A stretch of 64,000 nt of DNA, from assembly GCA_038329845.1 (NCBI GenBank), contig JBBQNJ010000004.1, positions 31,941-95,940 of the forward strand. Reading direction: 5' to 3'. The stretch is from JBBQNJ01 sp038329845. Its GTDB lineage: Bacteria; Planctomycetota; Phycisphaerae; Tepidisphaerales; Tepidisphaeraceae. Position 1 is the stretch's first letter. Every line of letters starts with the position of its first letter. Positions 7,601-15,603 of the stretch are shown in pieces. The translations under genes were made by a program, and so were the position numbers. The notes under the pieces are model-generated. The model searched no databases and was not told the DNA's origin. It worked only from the letters and a program-made list of their open reading frames with translations.

Positions 7601-9405
7601 CGACGTCCCTCGGCGTCGATGATCTCGATCCCCGCGAAGCTGGGCGCGTCGCCGTCAAATCGCGTCGGCACAAGGCGCACGTACCGGGCGAAGGTGTTAC
7701 GCAGGTCCAACGAGCCGCCGGATGCATCCTCGACGGGGATCGTCACCTGGGTCTGATCGCCGCGTAGAACCACGTTCATCGCGCTGACCCGCCCCTTGCC
7801 TTTTTTCTCCGGCGATGTCCATCGCAGCGAAGTGAGAAACGCCGGCTGGCGCAGGTCGATTTCGAGATAATCGGATTTCTCACCCGCCTTGCCGCGCCAC
7901 GAGGTGTTTGCATCCTCGTCGATCGCCAGGTCGGGCGAATGCCCGGTTGCCGAGCTGCCGGAACTCGCCATCACCGGCGATGGCTCGGTCAGGACCGATC
8001 CGGCGAAAACCCCGGTGCGCGGACCGGTCTCGGTCAACGTCACCTTCACCGAATCGTTGTTCTCCTTCGATCCGCTGGCGAATACTTCGACCGTGACCGC
8101 ATCGGGCTGATCGGTCGCGTCGAGGTCGGCGTCGATCACCTGCACGAACACCGGGCCGCCGGGGTTTATCGCGCCGCTCGATACCTTGGCGGCGGCGAGC
8201 GAATTGTCGGGCAATTCCGGAGGCTGCTCGGTGGATTTCTCCCGGGCCATCGCATCGCGGGCCGCCTTGGCCCGCTGCTCGTGGCGCGGCGTGGGCACCG
8301 GCAGCGGAAGGCTGTCGATTTGGATCGACCCATCGTCCACGACGTTCACCTCGAACGGCTTGCCGCGCTGCTGCTCATAACCGATGCGAATGCGATCGGC
8401 GCCGCAGACTTGCAGCAGCCCGTCCTGGGGGGATGCGGCGAGCAACGCGGTTTGGATCCGCCCGGTGTAAAGCTGCTCGCTCAGCGCGTTGCGCTCGAGG
8501 CGCAGCGACTCGCGATCGCCAGAGGGGACGCTCAATTCAACCACGAGCGAATCCGAGCGGGTGCGGGCAAAATGATCCGGATCATTGACCTTCACAATCA
8601 GCTCATCGCCCGGCCGCACCGCCGTCTGCATCGCCGCGCCGACGACGCCGCACGCCTCGTAGAGCTTGCGGGCCTCATGGAAGTCGCCACGATCGAAATA
8701 GACCTGCCCGATCAGAAAGACGGCGCGCTTGACCAGCGGCGTCTCGCCGTAGCGATTCCACAGGGTGCGAAACGCCTCGACTGCCTCGGTGGGTTGCTTA
8801 AGCTGCACATAGGCCCGACCCAGTGAAAACAGCGCCAGCGGGGCGACCGTGTTGTCGTCCAGTTCGGCCAGCGGCCGCAGCGCATCGCGGGCGGCGTCGG
8901 CCTGACCGGCGACGAGCAGCAGGTTCGCCGATGCCAGATCTCCGATCAACTGCACCTGGCGATTGTCGCGGAACTGCGTGCGCAGCGCCGCGATCTCCTC
9001 GCGGGCCGAATCGCTTCGTCCCTGCCAACTGAGCACCTCCGAGCGGTGCAGCCGCATCAGCGCCGAGTTCGTCGGCGACAACTCGCGTCCCCACGACTGC
9101 TGGGCCAATTCATACACTTCCAGCGCCAGATTCGACTCCTCGAGCGTCCGGCGGGAGAAATGAAAATCGCCGACAGCGAAAAGTAGTTGCGGATCCGGGC
9201 GCGACGAAAGAAAATCAGATGCTTTTCTCGCCGTTTCCAGTGTCGCGGCGGCCTTGGCCAAGTCCCCCTTTTTCCACGATTCATTCGCCGATCGCACCAA
9301 GTCGGCGGCCTTGGCGGGTGCCTTTTTCTGTTGTGCGAGCGCACCGGCACCGGCCCAGCCGATCAACACCACCGCCACCATCGTCCATCGCAGAGTCGGG
9401 TTCAT
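4672..9405 (-). CDS. Giant exported TPR / beta-sandwich repeat protein
   Basis: 1577 residues from the ATG at 9405, which overlaps the upstream stop (ATGA) and has GGAGG 7 nt before it. Signal peptide 1-24. N-terminal TPRs (about 33-253). Six copies of a beta-rich module carrying a DxD...ETGxxTGxF signature (about 262-355, 415-480, 683-763, 815-908, 1093-1188, 1203-1303). A discoidin-like domain (about 485-605, with LAIDEDANTSW and FARYVRLVP). A coiled-coil stretch (about 953-1043), a Thr-Ala-Pro linker (1044-1068) and C-terminal TPRs (1328-1577; YYLGNVLSLRGQPREALARF). It is probably periplasmic or surface exposed and is the main candidate partner of the ExbB/ExbD motor. No named family fits the whole chain. 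Confidence 0.85.
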   Translation of the reverse strand: MNPTLRWTMVAVVLIGWAGAGALAQQKKAPAKAADLVRSANESWKKGDLAKAAATLETARKASDFLSSRPDPQLLFAVGDFHFSRRTLEESNLALEVYELAQQSWGRELSPTNSALMRLHRSEVLSWQGRSDSAREEIAALRTQFRDNRQVQLIGDLASANLLLVAGQADAARDALRPLAELDDNTVAPLALFSLGRAYVQLKQPTEAVEAFRTLWNRYGETPLVKRAVFLIGQVYFDRGDFHEARKLYEACGVVGAAMQTAVRPGDELIVKVNDPDHFARTRSDSLVVELSVPSGDRESLRLERNALSEQLYTGRIQTALLAASPQDGLLQVCGADRIRIGYEQQRGKPFEVNVVDDGSIQIDSLPLPVPTPRHEQRAKAARDAMAREKSTEQPPELPDNSLAAAKVSSGAINPGGPVFVQVIDADLDATDQPDAVTVEVFASGSKENNDSVKVTLTETGPRTGVFAGSVLTEPSPVMASSGSSATGHSPDLAIDEDANTSWRGKAGEKSDYLEIDLRQPAFLTSLRWTSPEKKGKGRVSAMNVVLRGDQTQVTIPVEDASGGSLDLRNTFARYVRLVPTRFDGDAPSFAGIEIIDAEGRRLAPPPPRPDAKTQRATLTFDVGQQVSARYTDEENMTPGAATLRQSRGLGAKYHDARLSFAAAGALEADRRVTAWKLREQGRWFVAVSDPDADSTPRVDRAVIRIQGESGDKVEVEADEIGPSAGTFVAGLPLATTDEARANPRLLFVRPGDVIWATFLDDRNLHPGYRAFRDQWILLTTPAAGEFSPGAAQVSAAPRAAPVAEGQASAAAFSPARINVQFADPDAVIDGDATVAATVNALLSGAKTELTLRAQGEGVATGSLELILGEPQAPVDPAGEAVAGAASPGGKLSVPGDEILRFSASDEAPGKSDLQVRPVASGKAIEALGERRADGAAVATIRLMDGARRVKAGERAALDDLRVRLGQRLDAYQRQRDAFAAFRRTVEKRVAASVPATTRAADEETWPDTGDAVARAQLASAVHQTELLEARITRLTQLGAVASAPTAPLAPTAPTAPTAAPAAPAATRPVAGVPSIARGADDAVLDGPIIPGEPFEITVVDPDITADQVTVRLRSMAGRLVEVVHVQAKRQGDLFRARVTTAISSEPGKDGILSLVPGGEVIADYVDPEQPQPPAAERVRYVTLASDASMRVMNAHYTQDLSRIRVGQEMFVQITDFDADLSGAQDVVLVRAAASEDQELIVALIETEPHSGVFRGSVRTDVGAPRQGDDRLRVEYAGTVRIAYDDALRLSADSPATIVASLTVAGGTDGSIDGFSRQFRDSRDEIGIWFRSGQAAYEVGRQLYLAGAISRASDYLLESAESFQQIVQRFPDDPLASSASYYLGNVLSLRGQPREALARFQDVITRWPSSEFASKARFKIGQCHEELGEFDKAADAYVLLTYHHPDDPQVPLAMIRMMNHHARDERWDDAVAIARKFVERFPKHPRAGAVALKAGQWLTVGGDMKTAVAWYTSAEKTFAAADADMPALLYWHAAALMQGGGRGNDKVGELLNRIVYDYPRSEYVTLARIALDQMRNN
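6211..6281 (-). repeat. In-frame PTAP/APAA low-complexity repeat
   Basis: Repeated GGGGGC-type units on the plus strand encode APTAPLAPTAPTAPTA and similar residues in the giant TPR protein. It separates the coiled-coil from the fifth beta-sandwich module and is probably a flexible hinge. Confidence 0.85.
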
Positions 9406-12314
9406 GGTGCCACCTCCGTGTTTTTCGCCGAGGCCTGGCGGATCAACTTTCTCGCCTGCTCGGCCGATTCGGTTCCGGGATGCTCTTCGATCACCTGATA
9501 AAAACTCCGCACCGCTTCGGCCGATTGGCCCAGCTTCAGTTGGCACACCCCGCGCTTCAGCAGCACGTCGCCCCGGCGAGGGCTGTCGGGATGATCGATC
9601 AGCACCCGCGAAAGATATTCCTGTGCCCGCGGGTAATCGGCGATCGACACGTAATAGTCGGATGCGGCAATCAACGCCGTGGCGGTAAAACCGCTGTCAG
9701 GATACGTCTTAGCAAGCCGCTCGAGCGCTTCCAGACCGCTCTGCCCGCCCTGCTGCTGCGCCTCGGCGACCAGAAACAGCGCCTCGGGTGCCAAGGGGCT
9801 GTTGGGATACTTGCTGACCAACGATTCGAGCTGGGTGATCGCCCGGTGAAGATCCTTGTTGATCTGCCGGGGCTTCTCTCCCGGCGGCAGTTCCTCGTTG
9901 GCCTTGCGACCCCGCGCCAGAGAAACTTGGCCCAGCGCCAGCATCGCATCGTCGCAGTATTCACTGTCGGGGTAGGCGCGGATAAGGATTCCCGCCGCCG
10001 CCGACGCCTCATCGAGCAGCCCCGCGTAGAAATACATCCGCCATGAATGGTAGAGCGCCGATTCGCCCAGGGGGGTTTTGGAGGCGAGCTTGGCGATCGC
10101 CTGACAATCGGCCTGGGCGCTTTGCAGCAGCCGCCGGCCACTGGCCTCAAGCCCCAGGTCGAGGTAAATTTTTCCGATTTCCCCCGAGGCCACGGCCCGG
10201 GCCAGTTGCGCTTGAAGATCGAGCGGGGTCTGGCGGTATTCGACCGCCGCAACGCTGCCGCCGCGGCTGGGCACGCAATCGACGGCAACCGCCAGAACTT
10301 CGCCATCGCTGTGACGGATGCCCCGCCCATCGGCATAGCTGAGGCGAAGCCGCTTGTCCGGGTCGAGCGGCAAGGTGTCCTTGCCGACCTTCGCCGCGTT
10401 CTTCTCGAGTTCGATGCGGGCCTGGAATATCCCGGTGTGAGCGCCGGTCTCGACGAGCGTGATCCGGATATTCTTCGCCTCCGGCAAGACAAGCGGCTCG
10501 GCATCGGTCCGCGGAGCGGTCGCCGGTGAGATCAATCCCGGCGTCGGTCGAGACTGCGTCGTCGGGGGGGCCGACAATTCCTGATCTACCACGCCGGGCC
10601 GCGTTCGCTCGATTGCGCACAGCACCGCCTGCACCGTGTCGGCTCGCTCGGTGCGGTCGGCATCGGCATCCTCGATCCGAGCCAGAATCGCCCCGCCCAG
10701 CACGGCCTGGCTGACGGGGTTCTCTCCATCGACGGTGAACAACCCGATGCGGGCGTCGGTCGCCACGGTCAGCACATCGCGGCGCAGCACCTGTCCACGG
10801 GCGTGGCGACCCTGCGGTCCGACTTCATCCTCGTACTCGACGGTGATCGTGTCATCGCCGCCTACTTCCACCTTTTGATACTGCCGCGACAGCGCCACCC
10901 GCCAGAGAACCAGCCCCTCGAGCCGGCGCTCGAAGTTGGCTTGTTGTGTCGGGGAATCTACCACGTCCAGGCGCATCTGATCGGTCTGATCCTGCGTCAT
11001 TCCGCGGCGAGAGGATTCTTCGTCGGCGGTGCCCCCGGCGCCGCCATCGTCGCCGGCATCGAGCGGGCGCGACAACGCCTCGGCGAGCGCTGCATCGTCT
11101 CCCGCGGCGCGGGCCGGTTGCGACGCCGCCGCGGCACCTGCTTCGCCCGCGTGACCCGCCGTTCGCCGAGCGCGGATCGCCTCGATCGACTGTCCCGGGT
11201 CGATCCGTTCGAGAATGTCGTCCATCGCCTTGAACCCGGCATCGACGCCCGCGACGGCCTGTCTGCGCTGCTCTGCGGCCAGCGCGATCTGCCGCGCCAT
11301 CGTCGCCGAAAGCTCGGCGCGGGTGCGCTCATAACCGGCCGGATCGGCGCCCGGACCGGTGCGCTGCAGCGACTGCAACTGCTCGCCCGCCAGCGCTGCG
11401 GCGGCCTCGGAGGCATCGGCGTCGGTCAGCAGCTTTCGCAGTGCCAATGCCTGGGAATCCGAAAACGCCTGTTCGATCTGTCGGGATGGAAATGGCGAGG
11501 CGAGCTGGGTTGGGATCGACCCCATGAACAGCGGGCTGCGCAATCCCAGCGGCCCGATCTCAATGACTTCCTCATCGCCGGCGGTGGTGGTGATCCGCAC
11601 GCGAACCGGGCGCGGCTGGTCGGACACGTTCACATCCGCATCATCTACCCGCAGGTGAATCCGCTGCCCGGGCGTGATGCGCTTTCCGCCGGTGGACTGC
11701 TTGTCGAAGATCGTCCCGACCATGCGAAAAGCGTCGAGGGCCTGGGCGTATTGCCCCGTCGCCAAGTGGGCATCGCCGATCGACTGGTAAGCCTTGTTGG
11801 CCAGCGGATGGTCCGGGTGGCGGTCGATGAATCTACGAAAAGCGCCGAAGGCCTGGGGATACTGCTTGCCCGCAAGGCTCGATTGACCGGCCATGTATTC
11901 GGCCCGGATCGCCGCGGATCGCTCCTCGTCCTGGTCGGATGCCATCGCCGCGGCGGTTCGGTAGAGCCGGGCGGCATCGTCGTAGGCCTTCTGCTCATAG
12001 GCGCAGTCGCCCAGCCGCGCCGCGGCCCGCACGATGAACGCGCTTTGCGGCGCGACCTGGAGAATCTGGCGATACAGCTCCGCCGCCCGCGACAGCTCGC
12101 CGACCATGTAGGTGGTGTCGGCCGATCGGAACAGCTCGGCCGCCGCCGCGTCCTGCCTCGCCGAAGCGCGTCCGGCCAAGCGTTGCTGGCGATCGGACGG
12201 CGCGCTCGCCGGCGGTTCGGCGCTGCGCCCGATCGACGGCACGGCCATCACAGCGAGAAGGCAGGCCGTCCAGCCGACAAATGATCGCAAACTAGGCAAT
12301 CGGATTGATCTCAT
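9402..12314 (-). CDS. Large exported TPR / beta-sandwich protein, paralogous in design to the giant protein
   Basis: 970 residues. Signal peptide 1-31 (ACLLAVMAVPSIGRSA). N-terminal TPRs (about 55-205; GELSRAAELYRQILQVAPQS), then a beta module (about 213-265; IHLRVDDADVNVSDQPRPVR), a long helical Ala/Gln-rich region (270-430), further beta modules (about 480-670) with ILARIEDADADRTERADTVQ and ITLVETGAHTGIFQARI, and C-terminal TPRs (about 700-960). The domain order TPR, beta modules, TPR is the same as in the 1577-residue neighbour, suggesting an old duplication. Start ATG overlaps the stop of the upstream exbD2 as ATGA. Function unknown; an envelope scaffold driven by or attached to ExbBD is the simplest reading. 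Confidence 0.85.
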   Translation of the reverse strand: MRSIRLPSLRSFVGWTACLLAVMAVPSIGRSAEPPASAPSDRQQRLAGRASARQDAAAAELFRSADTTYMVGELSRAAELYRQILQVAPQSAFIVRAAARLGDCAYEQKAYDDAARLYRTAAAMASDQDEERSAAIRAEYMAGQSSLAGKQYPQAFGAFRRFIDRHPDHPLANKAYQSIGDAHLATGQYAQALDAFRMVGTIFDKQSTGGKRITPGQRIHLRVDDADVNVSDQPRPVRVRITTTAGDEEVIEIGPLGLRSPLFMGSIPTQLASPFPSRQIEQAFSDSQALALRKLLTDADASEAAAALAGEQLQSLQRTGPGADPAGYERTRAELSATMARQIALAAEQRRQAVAGVDAGFKAMDDILERIDPGQSIEAIRARRTAGHAGEAGAAAASQPARAAGDDAALAEALSRPLDAGDDGGAGGTADEESSRRGMTQDQTDQMRLDVVDSPTQQANFERRLEGLVLWRVALSRQYQKVEVGGDDTITVEYEDEVGPQGRHARGQVLRRDVLTVATDARIGLFTVDGENPVSQAVLGGAILARIEDADADRTERADTVQAVLCAIERTRPGVVDQELSAPPTTQSRPTPGLISPATAPRTDAEPLVLPEAKNIRITLVETGAHTGIFQARIELEKNAAKVGKDTLPLDPDKRLRLSYADGRGIRHSDGEVLAVAVDCVPSRGGSVAAVEYRQTPLDLQAQLARAVASGEIGKIYLDLGLEASGRRLLQSAQADCQAIAKLASKTPLGESALYHSWRMYFYAGLLDEASAAAGILIRAYPDSEYCDDAMLALGQVSLARGRKANEELPPGEKPRQINKDLHRAITQLESLVSKYPNSPLAPEALFLVAEAQQQGGQSGLEALERLAKTYPDSGFTATALIAASDYYVSIADYPRAQEYLSRVLIDHPDSPRRGDVLLKRGVCQLKLGQSAEAVRSFYQVIEEHPGTESAEQARKLIRQASAKNTEVAP

Positions 12315-12730
12315 GGTTCACCAGCCTGAAGTTCCAGGTGTCCGACGGCGGCGTCGGCGTCACGGATGGCGTCCATCGCCTCGACCATCCGCTCCATCGG
12401 GACATTGTTCTCGCCGCTCAGAATCACCACGCGATCCTGCGGACGGGTGCGCATCGCCAGCAGCGCTCGAAGATCGGACGTCAACTGCCACAGCTCGACC
12501 CGCCGGCTGTCCAGCAGGATGTGGTCGCCGGCCACGTTCACGCGCGGCATCGTCGGCGGCGCCGCGGGAGTCTGATCGCTTCGCTCTCCGGGCAGCTCGA
12601 CCGCCAGGCGGGCCGGCCGGGTGAAACTGGCCGAAAAAATAAAAAAAATGATCAGCAGGAACGCGACATCGCTCATAGCCGCCATGGGCGGCTCGACGCC
12701 GGGTCGAATGGGTCGTCGCAAATGTGCCAT
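12311..12730 (-). CDS. exbD: ExbD/TolR-family protein (ExbD2), first gene of the operon
   Basis: 139 residues from ATG 12730. Short N-terminus (MAHLRRPIRPGVEPPMAAMS), a transmembrane helix beginning DVAFLLIIFFIFSASF with the conserved Asp, and a periplasmic domain ending IRDADAAVGHLELQAGEP. The longer frame to 13114 has no ribosome site and runs back into the divergent DUF1800 gene. It differs clearly from ExbD1 at 737-1141, so the operon encodes two ExbD types for one ExbB. It is separated by 136 nt from the divergent DUF1800 gene and is presumably the first gene of the 12.5-kb transcript. Confidence 0.88.
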   Translation of the reverse strand: MAHLRRPIRPGVEPPMAAMSDVAFLLIIFFIFSASFTRPARLAVELPGERSDQTPAAPPTMPRVNVAGDHILLDSRRVELWQLTSDLRALLAMRTRPQDRVVILSGENNVPMERMVEAMDAIRDADAAVGHLELQAGEP

Positions 12731-12866
12731 GAAAAATGATCCCGCCGCACCGGCAACAAAATCGCACCTATCATGGTACATTCTCAGGACGCGCACGCCA
12801 CCGGGTAGTACGTCGGGACGGTGCGTTCGTTGACCGCGATCACCTGCGTGAAGGTGGATAGCGACC
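12731..12866. promoter_or_regulatory. Divergent intergenic region
   Basis: 136 nt between the minus-strand ExbBD operon and the plus-strand DUF1800 gene. It must contain the promoters of both, but I cannot pick convincing -35/-10 pairs. AAGGTGG lies about 9 nt before the DUF1800 ATG and could be its ribosome site. Confidence 0.4.
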
Positions 12867-14201
12867 ATGATGCACAGCGACTTTGATCCCAAGGTGGCGC
12901 ACCTGTTGCGTCGAGCGACGCTGGGGCCGACCTTCGAGGAGATCGTCGCGGCCTCGGAAGCCGGGCTCGAGCCGACCCTCGATGCAATGCTTCGCTCGCT
13001 GGACGAACCGCTCTCGCAGCGACAGGCCGCCGCCCAGGCGATCGGCGATGTGTTCTTGAAGGATGGGCGGTCGCTACGCGCTGGGTGGATGCTGCGAATT
13101 CTCAACGTCCCCAACCTGTTCCGCGAGAAACTGACGCTCTTCTGGCACGATCACTTCGCCACCGCGATCAGCAAGGTGAACGATCCGCGGCTGATGGCCG
13201 GGCAGATCGACACCCTGCGCGAGCTGGCCCTCGGGCCGTTCGATCAACTCGCGCTGGCGATGGCGCGCGATCCAGCCATGCTGATCTGGCTGGACAATCA
13301 ATTCAATGTCGCGGGCAAACCCAATGAGAACTTCGCCCGCGAGTTGATGGAGTTGTTCACGCTGGGGATCGGCAATTACAGCGAAAAAGACGTGCAGGAG
13401 GTGGCGCGGGCGTTCACCGGCTGGACGCTGGAACGCAAGCGGTTTGTGTTCGATCCGGCCCGTCACGATTCGGGCGAGAAGGAAATTCTCGGGCAATCGG
13501 GAAATCTCGATGGATCGGACGTGATCGGACTGCTGGGGCGCCAGGACGCGGCCCCGCGATTCATCGCCCGAAAACTCTGGCGATTTTTCGTCTCCCAGGA
13601 ACCGGGCGACGACGACCTCGCGGCCCTGATCGAGGCGTATCGCGCCAACGCCGGGAGCATCAAGGCGATGGTCCGCGCGATGTTCCTGTCCCCGCGGTTT
13701 TTCGCGCCGGAGGTGATCGCCCGGCAGATCAAGAACCCGATCGAGTTCGTGGTCGGCGCCATCCGGGCGTTATCGGGGCCGCTTGCGGACGTGCAGAAAT
13801 ACGCCGATGCGGCCTCGGCGATGGGAATGGACCTGTACAACCCTCCCGACGTGTCCGGCTGGGCGGGCGGCGAGCAGTGGATCAGCAGCTTCACGTTGCT
13901 CGAACGAATCCGGCTGGTGCGCCAACTCATCGGAAAAGGCCGCGAAGGCCAGGTCTGCGGGCTGGACGTGAACCGCATCATCGCCGACAACTTCTTCAGC
14001 GATAACGAGGAACTGGTGGACCATTTTTCGCTGCGATTTCTGCATCGACCGGCCGATGCGAAGCTGCGGCGAACGTTGCTCGAGTATCTCACCGCCGGGG
14101 CGCGGGCGGCGGTGATAAAATTGCCGGCCCGCCAGCGCGATGAGAAGCTCCGCGGGCTGATCCGGCTGATCCTCTGTTCCCCGCAGTACCAGTTGTGTTA
14201 G
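12867..14201 (+). CDS. DUF1800 family protein
   Basis: 444 residues, the usual length. It starts without a signal peptide and shows the family motifs HLLRRATLGPTFEEI at the N-terminus, FWHDHFATAISKV, ARELMELFTLGIGNYSEKDV and AFTGW, and NPPDVSGWAGGEQWI towards the C-terminus. DUF1800 proteins are abundant in planctomycetes and almost always sit beside a DUF1501 protein; the molecular role is unknown, with a link to extracellular or surface material suggested by context. Here DUF1501 follows after 46 nt that contain a hairpin, so the two should form one operon. Confidence 0.9.
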   Translation: MMHSDFDPKVAHLLRRATLGPTFEEIVAASEAGLEPTLDAMLRSLDEPLSQRQAAAQAIGDVFLKDGRSLRAGWMLRILNVPNLFREKLTLFWHDHFATAISKVNDPRLMAGQIDTLRELALGPFDQLALAMARDPAMLIWLDNQFNVAGKPNENFARELMELFTLGIGNYSEKDVQEVARAFTGWTLERKRFVFDPARHDSGEKEILGQSGNLDGSDVIGLLGRQDAAPRFIARKLWRFFVSQEPGDDDLAALIEAYRANAGSIKAMVRAMFLSPRFFAPEVIARQIKNPIEFVVGAIRALSGPLADVQKYADAASAMGMDLYNPPDVSGWAGGEQWISSFTLLERIRLVRQLIGKGREGQVCGLDVNRIIADNFFSDNEELVDHFSLRFLHRPADAKLRRTLLEYLTAGARAAVIKLPARQRDEKLRGLIRLILCSPQYQLC

Positions 14202-14229
14202 CGCCGGACCCGGATGTTCCGGTTCGGCG
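14202..14229 (+). promoter_or_regulatory. Intercistronic hairpin between the DUF1800 and DUF1501 genes
   Basis: Directly after the DUF1800 stop, CGCCGGACCCGGA can pair with TCCGGTTCGGCG across a 3-nt loop, with one bulge and one mismatch. There is no T-tract, so it is unlikely to terminate transcription; mRNA stabilisation or processing is more likely. Confidence 0.45.
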
Positions 14230-14247
14230 AATCGAAAGGGAAAACGC

Positions 14248-15501
14248 ATGATCGTCACTCGACGCCAGTTTCTACGTAACGGGGCCAGCGTGGTGGCCGT
14301 CGGATCCAGCGTCCCGGCAATGCTGATGAACCTGGCCTGGGCCCGCGCCGAGGAAAACGACCGCTCGACCCGCCAGCGCGTCCTGGTGGTTTTCGAACTC
14401 AACGGCGGCAACGACGGGCTGAACACCCTGGCCCCGGTGGCCGATCCCAACTACGCCCTGGCCCGACCCACCCTGGCGATCGGGCGCGATGCGGCGTTGA
14501 TGCTCGACGATTCGGTGGGACTGCACCCTTCGATGACGGCGATGCGGGGGCTGTTCAACGACAAGCGCCTGGCCGTGATTCAAGGCGTGGGCTATCCCAA
14601 CGCCAACCGCTCGCATTTCAAGAGCATGGAAATCTGGCATCGCGGCGACCCCGGCGGGGAATTCAACAGCGGCTGGCTCGGGCGCTGGTTCGAGAAATCC
14701 CAAATGGCCGACAACCGCTGCCCGGTCCCGATCGTCCATCACAGCCAGAATCGCCCGCTGCTGTTCAAGAGCGGGCGGGCCCCGGCCATCAGCATCAACT
14801 CGATCGACGACTTCTATCCCCGCAATCAAAAGCCCGAATCGCTTGCCATCGGCTCGCTCTACAAATCCAGCGCGACCATAGATGCGATGGGACATGCACC
14901 GGACGGCACTTCGGCCCTTTCACCCGACGAGGTGATCATGTCCACCGGCCAGGACATCGTGAAGGGGACGGAAGTGATCCGCGGCGTATTGAAAAATCCC
15001 CGCACACCGAAAATCGTCTACCCGGATAGCCGGATCGGCAAGGGCCTTGCGGTGTTCTCGCAGATGATCGTTCAAGACATTGGAACCCGGCTGTTCTACA
15101 TCAGCCTCGGCGGGTTCGACACCCACGCCCGCCAGGCCGACGGCCACGCCAATCTGCTGGCGACGGTCTCCTCGTCAATCGCGGCGTTCCTCGACGATCT
15201 CAAAGCCGAAAACCGCGACAAGGATGTGATGGTGATGGTATTCAGCGAGTTCGGACGACGGGTCAAGGAAAACGGCTCGGCCGGGACCGATCACGGTGCC
15301 GCCAGTTTGATGTTCTTCGCCGGCGGATCGGTCCATGGAGGGCTTTATGGGCATTACCCCAGCCTCGAGAAGCTCCAGGACGGTGATCTGGCGTACAACG
15401 TCGACTTCCGCGACTGCTACGCGACCGTACTCGAGAACTGGCTTGGCACTTCCAGCGACCGCCTGCTGCCGCGGGGACGAAAGCCGCTGGCGTTTGTGTA
15501 A
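14248..15501 (+). CDS. DUF1501 family protein with Tat-type signal
   Basis: 417 residues. The N-terminus TRRQFLRNGASVVAVGSS is a twin-arginine export signal. The body has the DUF1501 (sulfatase-like fold) motifs VVFELNGGNDGLNTL, GVGYPNANRSHFKSMEIWH, SLGGFDTHARQ and VFSEFGRRVKENGSAGTDHG, which include the metal-binding Asp/His positions typical of the alkaline-phosphatase superfamily. AAAGGG lies 7 nt before the ATG. Exported in folded form, it is expected to act in the periplasm or at the surface together with the preceding DUF1800 protein. Confidence 0.92.
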   Translation: MIVTRRQFLRNGASVVAVGSSVPAMLMNLAWARAEENDRSTRQRVLVVFELNGGNDGLNTLAPVADPNYALARPTLAIGRDAALMLDDSVGLHPSMTAMRGLFNDKRLAVIQGVGYPNANRSHFKSMEIWHRGDPGGEFNSGWLGRWFEKSQMADNRCPVPIVHHSQNRPLLFKSGRAPAISINSIDDFYPRNQKPESLAIGSLYKSSATIDAMGHAPDGTSALSPDEVIMSTGQDIVKGTEVIRGVLKNPRTPKIVYPDSRIGKGLAVFSQMIVQDIGTRLFYISLGGFDTHARQADGHANLLATVSSSIAAFLDDLKAENRDKDVMVMVFSEFGRRVKENGSAGTDHGAASLMFFAGGSVHGGLYGHYPSLEKLQDGDLAYNVDFRDCYATVLENWLGTSSDRLLPRGRKPLAFV

Positions 15502-15580
15502 TGGATATATCGATTGCCGACAGACCGCCTACTTGGCGGGCCTGCAAGTAGGAAGCCGCTGGCGTTCATCTAATGGATCC
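15481..15580 (+). repeat. Duplicated 3' end of the DUF1501 gene
   Basis: AAGCCGCTGGCGTTTGTGTAATGGAT (shown in part: AAGCCGCTGGCGTT then a stop codon and ATGGAT) at 15481 recurs 72 nt later at 15553 with a few changes. The copy still encodes the KPLAF-like tail and a stop. Between them CCTACTTG and CAAGTAGG form an 8-bp stem. This looks like a local duplication outside the gene. Confidence 0.75.
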
Positions 15581-15603
15581 ATTTTCGTGAAGGATGCCCC
15601 GCC

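Noticed and set aside
10803..12284. A 493-residue plus-strand frame opposite the 970-aa TPR protein
   Set aside because: Arg/Gly-rich, no domain, no ribosome site; the minus-strand frame has a signal peptide, TPRs and a start/stop overlap.
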